From Taudactylus pleione (lineage: Eukaryota > Chordata > Amphibia > Anura > Myobatrachidae), in contig JAUIMM010002007.1 of assembly GCA_031769625.1 (NCBI GenBank), forward strand, positions 62,001-126,000: a stretch of DNA of 64,000 bases, given 5' to 3'. Of this stretch, positions 10,655 to 17,805 are shown in pieces (position 1 is the first letter of the stretch; every line of letters starts with the position of its first letter). Below the pieces are notes generated by a model, which did not search any database, was not told the origin of the DNA, and saw only the letters and a program-made list of their open reading frames with translations. Made by a program: the position numbers and the translations under genes.

Positions 10655-11173
10655 TATGCTTCTTTATTTTAACTTGCAACAAAGATATATATATATATAT
10701 ATACAATAATTACATATATAAAAAAATAAATAAATAAATAGATAAAATATATATATACACAAAATCAAATATCAACATAAGGATACACAATATTACTCCA
10801 TATTATGCCTTATAACCAAAAGAAAACTTTACCAATCCTAATAATAAACAACTTATCTCCTATGAGAAAAAGTAAGCAAGGATTTTAGAACAACAACTAC
10901 CTTAACCACTATCTATTTATATATATATATTTTTTTTTTTTTTTTTTTTATATATTATATATGTATATATACACAGCAAACCATAAAACAATACAAAAAA
11001 CTTTAACTACTATCTATCTTATCTAATCCTACCCATCACCAATACACACCACCTCAGGTAGATGTATGTAAAACCTTTTCAACAAAAACCAAAAAATAGA
11101 ATAAAAAATCTACAGGGAGTGAAAGGACAGAAAAGAAACCCAGCTGAACAAGAAGAGACTTTCAACCACCCAC
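10655..11173 (-). other. E2 3' UTR with TA-, AAAT- and T-rich simple repeats
   Basis: 519 nt between the ORF2 stop and the 3' junction. On the plus strand it carries a (TA)n run at about 10685-10702, AAATAAATAAAT at about 10725-10740, a second TATATA stretch, and a T-run of about 19 bases near 10930-10949. These tracts differ in length between copies (E2 519, E3 503, E4 507, E5 526 nt), while the surrounding sequence is almost unchanged. No coding potential is seen. Confidence 0.85.
10663..10668 (-). promoter_or_regulatory. Polyadenylation signal AATAAA at the extreme 3' end of E2
   Basis: TTTATT on the plus strand is AATAAA in the element sense, ending 8 nt before the satellite junction. 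Cleavage normally falls 10-30 nt downstream of AATAAA, which would place the RNA 3' end inside the satellite target. The same hexamer is at the same distance in E3, E4 and E5. Confidence 0.65.
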
Positions 11174-14100
11174 TCAAGGGGGTTTCAAACGGCCCCACCA
11201 CTGTGACCATCTGACAGCATCCAGTCTCCCCTTATCCAGATCCATCATCTTTTTCACCTCTTGCATAATCATACCTACCACCACATCACAGGGGAGGACC
11301 TTCCTTCGAATAGATACCTGGCACCGTGCATTCCACGTGTGATACCTAACAGCTAAACTAACTAAAAAAATTGTGGTTAAATTAAAGTCACCGTATCTTC
11401 TGACTACCCCATAAGCCCACTCAGGGTAACTAAGACCCGAAAGGCACGGGATACCAATGGCCTTTGAAACCTCCTCATAAACCTTTACATTAAAAGGACA
11501 CTCAAGCAGGAAGTGGTCCATCGTCTCCTCCACCCCTGGACATTCCTCCCGTGGGCAGCCACGTTCACTGGCACTTCGCCACCTGAGGTTCCCTCCAACA
11601 TAAAGCCTCCCATGAAAAGTGAGCCAGGCAATATCTTTGAACTTGGGCGGTAACCTTTGTGAATTTAACAAAACCAATCCAGCCGAAGCGACATTACCTG
11701 GACAGTCCCACAGTGACAGCGGAACATGAAAGTGGGTGTGCAAAACTCTTCTCTCCAACTCCCTCCTAGAGAAGTTTTTGACTTCACCCACTCCCACGTC
11801 ATATCGCTTTATCACCTTCAAGCTCTGGATGACGTAGATCGGGAGGTAACCATGACGAATCCGGAAACTTCTCACTTGGCCTCCATCTATCCAGAATCTG
11901 AGGAAGGGAAACACCCATGGTCTAAATCCCTCTACCCACCGAGGAGGAGTGTCTAAAAACATGCTCCCAATGTTAAGCTTTAAAAAAGCTGTAACAAAAA
12001 AGATCACTGGGTTTACCATGTTCAAACCCCCATCTTTCCTCGGTCTGTAGGTGATACCCCTCTTCACTATATTGATCCTGTTCTTCCACAACAAGAGGAA
12101 GAACAAGGAATTCAATCTGGACCACAAAGATTGTGGCAAAAAGCACACGTAACTGACATACAAAAAAATCGGGATCAGGTAAGTTTTGCACAAGTCAACC
12201 CTTTCCCTCAAAGACAATTTCCATCTTTTCCAACTCTCTACCTTCTTGGTAGCATCCTCCAGCTTGTTAACCCAATTTAGGGAGGCATAATCTCCATGAT
12301 CAAATTTGATACCAAGAATTTTAATCTGATCGTTGACCTGAGGGAAGCTGTCCGGAAGAGGAAAAGGCTCCCCCTCCTCCCCCATCCAGAAAACATCACA
12401 CTTTTCTCGGTTTACTCTGGAGCATGAAGCCTCAGAGTACTCGCAAATGAGGTGTTCTATGCCACGGGCCTCTGCCTGCGAGGACAGAACCACCGTGACA
12501 TCATCTGCGTAAGCCACCACCCTCAATGCAAACTCCGGACTCAGCTGCACCCCCCCTACAGTCCCACACTCTACCCTCCTAACGAAGGGATCGATTGCAA
12601 AGACATACAGGAGGGGGCTCAGGGGACACCCCTGACGAACACCCGAGCCTACACCAAAGGTAGGGCCCACCCAACCGTTTACCAGTGGAAAGCTTTCAGC
12701 CATACGATAGATCGTCTGTAACCAATTAACCACCCTCTCTGGAAGACCATACCATCTCAGTAGAGCCCAAAGGTACTCATGATTCACTCGGTCAAAAGCT
12801 TTAGACTGATCCAATGCCAGTAAGTACTTTCCCCACTTCTCAGCCCTGCACCGCTCAATGGCCTCCCGGACACCAAGGATAGCACTAAAAGTGCTACGAC
12901 CCTTCACCGTACAGTGCTGAGAAGGAGAAAGCAACAGCTCAGAAAACTCTGAAAGCCTGTTAAACAGTACCTTTGCCAAAATCTTCCTGTCTGTATTGAG
13001 AAGGGCTATGGGGCGCCAGTTTTCAATACGAGACGAGTCCTTCCCTTTGGACAGCAAAATAAGCGCAGATAACCTCATGGAAGGAGGGAGGACTCCCTCA
13101 TCCAGGCTCTCATTAAAAACTTCCACAAGGCGGGGAATCAGGAGGTCAGCAAAGGTCTTATAAAATTCAGATGTTAAACCATCTGGTCCTGGTGATTTCT
13201 TGGGATTTAAACCCATTATCGCCTTCCTAACTTCCTCTGCGGTTATATCACTTGCCAAGGAGTCAAGAGAGGCACCCTGAGAACTCAGACCAGGGGTTCC
13301 CCTCAGAAATTCCTCCATCCTCTCCCTGATGAGTGGCTGCTCAGACAGAAGATCAGAATAGTAGGACACAATAACATCCAGAATGCCTTCCTTGTCAGTA
13401 CGAAGAACACCCTGTCCGTCCACCAGTCCTCTGACATGTTTGGCGTCGACTGACCTCCTACAGCTCTGGTAGGGATCAGGCGAGTGGTACATACCATAAT
13501 CCCTTTCCAAAACCAAGGATGCCAATCGGTTATATTGGAACTCTTTCATCTGAGCCTTCACTCGGGAGATTTCCCCATCATCTCCCTCCTCAGAGATCAG
13601 GAAATCCAATTTCCTTCTCAGATTACGGTAGATATTTTGCTTTATCAAGTTTTTCCTAGCTATAAGGCCACGGAAAAATTTGCAGGTTCTCTTTTTAATC
13701 ACCTCCCACCACTCAGACCTACTCCAACCAGCCTCCAGAAGTGTCTCCTGAGATTGAAAGAAGACCCTGAAGGACTGCCTAACTCTCTCTTCTTCCAGGA
13801 GTTCAGAGTTCAAACGCCACAGACCCCGCCCCTTCTGAGGGGTTTCTGAAGCATTCAAAGTTACTGAGAGCAAACCGTGATCGGAAAATTCCACCAACCT
13901 CACCCCAAGGGATGAAGTCTTGGAAGTCTCCTTAACAAAAAACCTATCTATCCTAGACCTACGACTACCACTAAAGTAGGTGAAACCCGTGAGGTCTGGG
14001 GAGTGACGAATATGCACATCCACCAAACCAGCCTGTCTAACCATGCTAACTAAAAAATTGGAATCATAGCCCAGGGGTCTCCTTGAGCCTCCCCTGTCTT

Positions 14101-14551
14101 TTGGCCTAACAACGGTATTAAAATCACCACCAAAGACGACCTGCTGGGCTGTAAAAAGAAAAGGTTTTATCTCCATAAAGAGACTTTTCCTATCACCTGG
14201 TGTCTGTGGCCCATACACATTAATTAATCTCACATCTTGTCCCTTTATGTTGACATCCAAAATCATACATCTACCTGCTTGCAATTCAATAACCTTGTGC
14301 ACAATTACCATATCAGAAAAAAGGACTGCCACCCCACCGTATGGCTCGGCCGCAAGAGACCAGTAAGAAGGACCCCTCCTCCACTCCTGCTTCGCCTTGT
14401 GGAGGATATCCAATTTACTAATCCTAGTCTCTTGCAAAAATAAAACATCAACATCAATCGTATTGAAAAAATCAAAGGCCATCATACGAGCACATTCGGA
14501 CAACACGGAAGCCACATTAATCGTGGCACATCGTATAGGATGAGGATCCAT
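11174..14551 (-). CDS. LINE ORF2: APE endonuclease-reverse transcriptase, E2
   Basis: 1125-aa ORF2 that nicks the satellite target and performs target-primed reverse transcription. The ATG is at 14549-14551 (AACATGG context). The APE endonuclease spans about 5-230, with N12, E41 (LQET), Y113 (NVYGP), D143/N145 (GGDFN), SRID 199-202 and S223-D224-H225. The reverse transcriptase spans about 445-760: KSPGPDGLT 452-460, WRPIALLNT 512-520, motif A D581/F586, GVRQGCPLSP 637-646, YADD 681-684, ILGIKF near 745-750. The C-terminal domain carries C999-X4-C1004-X8-H1013-X4-C1018, as in L1/Tx1 ORF2s. No RNase H domain is seen. It differs from E3-E5 at a handful of sites, such as W948 for R. The motif layout fits the Tx1 clade, and no key residue is missing. 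Confidence 0.96.
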   Translation of the reverse strand: MDPHPIRCATINVASVLSECARMMAFDFFNTIDVDVLFLQETRISKLDILHKAKQEWRRGPSYWSLAAEPYGGVAVLFSDMVIVHKVIELQAGRCMILDVNIKGQDVRLINVYGPQTPGDRKSLFMEIKPFLFTAQQVVFGGDFNTVVRPKDRGGSRRPLGYDSNFLVSMVRQAGLVDVHIRHSPDLTGFTYFSGSRRSRIDRFFVKETSKTSSLGVRLVEFSDHGLLSVTLNASETPQKGRGLWRLNSELLEEERVRQSFRVFFQSQETLLEAGWSRSEWWEVIKKRTCKFFRGLIARKNLIKQNIYRNLRRKLDFLISEEGDDGEISRVKAQMKEFQYNRLASLVLERDYGMYHSPDPYQSCRRSVDAKHVRGLVDGQGVLRTDKEGILDVIVSYYSDLLSEQPLIRERMEEFLRGTPGLSSQGASLDSLASDITAEEVRKAIMGLNPKKSPGPDGLTSEFYKTFADLLIPRLVEVFNESLDEGVLPPSMRLSALILLSKGKDSSRIENWRPIALLNTDRKILAKVLFNRLSEFSELLLSPSQHCTVKGRSTFSAILGVREAIERCRAEKWGKYLLALDQSKAFDRVNHEYLWALLRWYGLPERVVNWLQTIYRMAESFPLVNGWVGPTFGVGSGVRQGCPLSPLLYVFAIDPFVRRVECGTVGGVQLSPEFALRVVAYADDVTVVLSSQAEARGIEHLICEYSEASCSRVNREKCDVFWMGEEGEPFPLPDSFPQVNDQIKILGIKFDHGDYASLNWVNKLEDATKKVESWKRWKLSLRERVDLCKTYLIPIFLYVSYVCFLPQSLWSRLNSLFFLLLWKNRINIVKRGITYRPRKDGGLNMVNPVIFFVTAFLKLNIGSMFLDTPPRWVEGFRPWVFPFLRFWIDGGQVRSFRIRHGYLPIYVIQSLKVIKRYDVGVGEVKNFSRRELERRVLHTHFHVPLSLWDCPGNVASAGLVLLNSQRLPPKFKDIAWLTFHGRLYVGGNLRWRSASERGCPREECPGVEETMDHFLLECPFNVKVYEEVSKAIGIPCLSGLSYPEWAYGVVRRYGDFNLTTIFLVSLAVRYHTWNARCQVSIRRKVLPCDVVVGMIMQEVKKMMDLDKGRLDAVRWSQWWGRLKPP

Positions 14552-14617
14552 GTTTCTAGGTTATGGAATATTACAAGACCTTGCTTACTTTTACATACCA
14601 TCACCAAAAAACAAGTC
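14552..14617 (-). other. ORF1-ORF2 spacer (66 nt) with in-frame stops
   Basis: ORF1 and ORF2 lie in the same frame but are separated by 66 nt, which contain further in-frame TAA codons at 14591-14593, 14585-14587 and 14561-14563. A fusion by simple stop read-through is therefore excluded, and ORF2 must be started separately, by reinitiation or internal entry. The spacer is the same length in all five copies. Confidence 0.85.
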
Positions 14618-17600
14618 TTAACACTGCACACCAGCCCCCTGCGGGCCAGCCACACCACCGCCTGTGGCATCCCCACCCCCCTCCCTTCCACCCCCAGAGG
14701 GTACACCACCCTCCTCAGGGATCCCAGGGTCAGGGGCCTTGGCCACAAACTTTATGACCTGGCAGTGTACCCCACCACCAGTGCCACTTGGCCCGACCCC
14801 CGAGCTCTGGGATGACTCCACATCAGTCTCTTCGGCTACCTCCTGCTGAACCGCCACTGTCTCCTCCATTGCCACCACCTCCTCCTTTCTCCTTTCCACC
14901 ACCCTTCTTTCCATCGGGGCCAGAGTTTCCTTATTTACCGCCTCTTCCCCCACCTCCGGGATTGACTCCCTTCTTTTTTTCCCGTCCCGGTGCCTCTCAC
15001 TTTCTTTAAAAGACCTCTTTGTTTTTCTTTTGTTTTTTTTTGACACCAGATAACACTCTCCATCTTTCCTTATGATTTCCTCCTCATCAGAGGAGAAAAC
15101 ATCAAATTTATTGGATAACACCACTTGTGTTTCTGTATCTTTCTCTTTTATCCCATTCCCTCCCCGCCTAACCTCCTGAAATGTCTCCTCCATTACCTCC
15201 TCCCTACTTTCAACATTTACCACCTCATCCTGCTCTATACCCTCTTCTTCTACCTCATTCACCACCTCACTCACCACCACACTACTACCCACCACCTGTT
15301 CTAACACCACATTGTGACTGGCTTTCGGACATCTGCTATAAGGGTGCCCCTCCACCCCACACAAATTGCACCTGACAGTGTGACAATCTCTAGACCAGTG
15401 ACCCACACCCCCACACAAAGAACACTTCACCACAGTGCACTCGGAACTAACGTGACGGTGATCACCACACTTAAAACATGTCCTCGGCTGCCCCGGATAA
15501 AAACACTGCACTCTGTCCCTACCTATATAGGCAGCCGAGGGTACATGAACAAACCCCTTCTCAGACATCCTCAACCTAATACCCACCTCCCATGCTCCAC
15601 CCCACACCCCTAACACATAACCGGCCTTCACTGCCCCCGACTCTACATTACAAAACCGTTTTAGCCAAAATATTATGTCCTCCGGGGGCAGTGACTCATT
15701 CCTGACAAGAATAGTGGCTTTTACCCTGTCATGCTTCGTGACTAAATTCATTACATATTTGTTAAAGGGGTCCTTGTCTCTACACGCCTGCAGCCTCCCC
15801 CAGAAAGTTTGCAGACCCTGGTACGTCAGAAAACTCACATCATACTCCAGGGTCCGCACTGGGTGGATGCAGGCGTACAGATCTGCAGGACAGAACCCCA
15901 AACTAAACACCATTTTTAAAAACACCTCTCTTCCTGGAGCTTCTCCAGGAGCAATCCACTTAAATTGGATTAGATTACGTCTTTTTCCAGTACTCCCAGG
16001 CAAGGGTGCAGCTGGTGGTACATTAGTTGTTTTCCTCCCAGATACCACATTTGCATAAGACAGGGTACCTGGGACAGACTTAGCCTGTCTCTCCCTCCTC
16101 TGAGCCAAGTCTTTTTCAATCACTGCAGCTGCCACCCTTGCCCTCTCTGGGACTAGCAACCTGTCTCCATAAACAGTCTCCACAATGTCCCTTTGCGCAT
16201 TTGAAAGGGATGACTTGTCCAGGACTGGCATCCCTTGCGCTGACACATCCACAGGGACAACACCACCGACCAGACTTAACACACCTGGCACTTCCTCAGG
16301 AACCAGTTCTTTTGGTCTACCCTCCATGCCAGCCTCCACCAATACTGCCACCTGGACTAACTCTGAGTCAGTTGCTTTGGAACACACTTCCATCATACTA
16401 TTGCCACTGACTGCCCTTGCAGGTAAAATAGCTCCACTAGCGGGAACCAGGGGAACCGAAGCATTATGGGGACCCCCAACCCCGATCCCCCCAGTCCCCT
16501 TTGCATCATCGCTTACCTCTGGTCCTGGATCCTCCTGCAGCTCTGCCACTTCCACCGCCATAGCTGATGCAGCCTCCACCTTCTCCACTTTTAAACCTTC
16601 CATATCACTCATTGAGGTAGATTCGGACTTTATCAGTTTCTTTTTCATTTTTTTCAAGTACTCCAGCCACTCTTTGGCATTGTCCAGGGAAACTGCTAGT
16701 TCAGCAATTTCCCCCTTAAGGAATTGTCTCTCCAAGGGAGCTGCCAGATTCCTCCTCTTTCTCTTATCTGACAGCTTGCTGCTCAGTTTTTTAATCTCTT
16801 TTTGCAGCTGGTCCATGCTTAAAGCTGCAAACAAATCATCCTCCTCAGTATCAGAATCTAGCTCCCCGTCTTCTGTCTTCTCCCCTTCTGCAGCACTCCC
16901 CGCTTCACTGCCAGTGGGGGCCACCATATCCCCCTGAGTTGCCTCACTCAGGGGTCCCTTCACTGACAGTTTGGGGAGCGCTGCTGGGCTAGGGGTCACC
17001 AAATCAGCCATCACCTCCATATCCTCCTCTTCACTGCCAGTGAGGGTCTCCATACCCCCCCGAGTTGCCTCACTTGGTGGTCCCTCTACTGACAGTTTGG
17101 AGGCAGAGTCTGCAGCCACTATAACCACCTCCACTGCACCGCTAGCGGGGGCCGCCATTACCCCCCGAGTTGCGTCACTCGGGGGTCCCGCCGCCAGCGG
17201 TTTGGAGACTGGCACTCTGCTGAACTCCACTGGACCCCCCGCTCTCCGAACTGAAAGTCCAGGGGGGTCCAGGACACCTCCTCCGCCCACCGCTGGGTCC
17301 ACGAGCACAGCAGCCGCCTTCTGACTCCCCGGCACGTCTGCCGCTGATACAGGGAGTCCTCCGCTTGCCGCCGCCGTCCGCTCCATCAGCTCCGGCTGCT
17401 TCGGCTGCTCTGTCAGACTCCCCGCACTCCGTCTCCCGGGCAGGCGCGCCAAAGGGACAGGGGGGTCCGGAGCTCCAGCCGCGCACACTTGCGGCCTCCG
17501 CGAACCGGCGGGTGGATCCCCGGCCTCGCGCTGCAGTCCTCCGGCAGGCAGGTTAGGCGGGTCAGGCGGGACAGGCGGGACAGAACCCCTGCTTGATCCT

Positions 17601-17629
17601 CCAGCCCGGGGTCTGCCTCTCTTAGTCAT
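14618..17629 (-). CDS. LINE ORF1 gag-like RNA-binding protein, E2 (type A tract)
   Basis: 1003-aa ORF1 protein, expected to bind element RNA. The start is the ATG at 17627-17629 (ACCATGA). An 8-codon upstream extension begins at GTG and is not used. Order: a Pro/Ala/Gly-rich N-terminus (1-130), three imperfect repeats with SDATRG / SEATRG / SEATQG (about 140-245), a charged coiled coil from MDQLQKEIKKL (about 271-334), a gag/RRM-like domain from RRNLIQFKW (about 550-700), knuckles CX2CX4HX4C at 718-731, 736-749 and 754-767, an acidic region, a basic cluster KKNKRKTKR near 864-872, and a glycine-rich end. The domain order matches amphibian Tx1-type ORF1s. It is nearly identical to E4 (for example W for R in KEWLEYL, VAEE near the C-terminus). 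Confidence 0.94.
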   Translation of the reverse strand: MTKRGRPRAGGSSRGSVPPVPPDPPNLPAGGLQREAGDPPAGSRRPQVCAAGAPDPPVPLARLPGRRSAGSLTEQPKQPELMERTAAASGGLPVSAADVPGSQKAAAVLVDPAVGGGGVLDPPGLSVRRAGGPVEFSRVPVSKPLAAGPPSDATRGVMAAPASGAVEVVIVAADSASKLSVEGPPSEATRGGMETLTGSEEEDMEVMADLVTPSPAALPKLSVKGPLSEATQGDMVAPTGSEAGSAAEGEKTEDGELDSDTEEDDLFAALSMDQLQKEIKKLSSKLSDKRKRRNLAAPLERQFLKGEIAELAVSLDNAKEWLEYLKKMKKKLIKSESTSMSDMEGLKVEKVEAASAMAVEVAELQEDPGPEVSDDAKGTGGIGVGGPHNASVPLVPASGAILPARAVSGNSMMEVCSKATDSELVQVAVLVEAGMEGRPKELVPEEVPGVLSLVGGVVPVDVSAQGMPVLDKSSLSNAQRDIVETVYGDRLLVPERARVAAAVIEKDLAQRRERQAKSVPGTLSYANVVSGRKTTNVPPAAPLPGSTGKRRNLIQFKWIAPGEAPGREVFLKMVFSLGFCPADLYACIHPVRTLEYDVSFLTYQGLQTFWGRLQACRDKDPFNKYVMNLVTKHDRVKATILVRNESLPPEDIIFWLKRFCNVESGAVKAGYVLGVWGGAWEVGIRLRMSEKGFVHVPSAAYIGRDRVQCFYPGQPRTCFKCGDHRHVSSECTVVKCSLCGGVGHWSRDCHTVRCNLCGVEGHPYSRCPKASHNVVLEQVVGSSVVVSEVVNEVEEEGIEQDEVVNVESREEVMEETFQEVRRGGNGIKEKDTETQVVLSNKFDVFSSDEEEIIRKDGECYLVSKKNKRKTKRSFKESERHRDGKKRRESIPEVGEEAVNKETLAPMERRVVERRKEEVVAMEETVAVQQEVAEETDVESSQSSGVGPSGTGGGVHCQVIKFVAKAPDPGIPEEGGVPSGGGREGGGDATGGGVAGPQGAGVQC

Positions 17630-17781
17630 GGTGCTGAAAGGCAGCAGCACCACAGCAAATCCTCAGCACCACAAACAGCAGGATCAGCAGCGATATCTTC
17701 CCCAGGAGGAATCAGCCTGCCTGGGGAAGTCCTCTCCCTGTCTCAGCAGCTCACCACCTCCTCCTAGGACACTCCTCTCCC
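17630..17781 (-). other. E2 5' UTR with conserved hairpin
   Basis: 152-nt leader with the 9-bp inverted repeat TTCCCCAGG / CCTGGGGAA at 17698-17728. The stem is preserved although the base just outside it differs between copies (GGGGAAGTCC here, GGGGAAGCCC in E1/E3/E5). The element boundary is set at the last C of CTCTCCC, after which satellite sequence begins. Confidence 0.6.
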
Positions 17782-17805
17782 AAAAGATTTGCTGCGGTGA
17801 CAGAA
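17782..17805. repeat. Target-site duplication, right copy of E2
   Basis: Begins AAAAGATTTGC directly after the element 5' end and continues into GTTGATTTTGG as in an intact monomer. It is identical to 10631-10654. Confidence 0.88.

Larger units (their letters stand above)
10655..17781 (-). mobile_element. Tx1-type LINE copy E2, complete and intact (7127 bp)
   Basis: A full-length non-LTR retrotransposon on the minus strand: 5' UTR 17630-17781, ORF1 14618-17629, spacer 14552-14617, ORF2 11174-14551, 3' UTR 10655-11173. There are no LTRs and no poly(A) tail. The 3' end reads (sense) AATAAAGAAGCATA and then goes straight into satellite. It is flanked by perfect 24-bp target duplications. Both ORFs are open with all catalytic motifs, so the copy is potentially active. 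It groups with E4 (ORF2 I83; ORF1 C-terminal VAEE; the same 5' flanking satellite). Confidence 0.96.

Noticed and set aside
17630..17653. Upstream 8-codon extension of ORF1
   Set aside because: It begins at GTG, not ATG. The ATG at 17627-17629 has a better initiation context and is the same in all copies.
10655..17781. LTR retrotransposon or endogenous retrovirus
   Set aside because: There are no terminal repeats, protease, integrase or RNase H. The endonuclease is APE-type and precedes the reverse transcriptase, as in LINEs.
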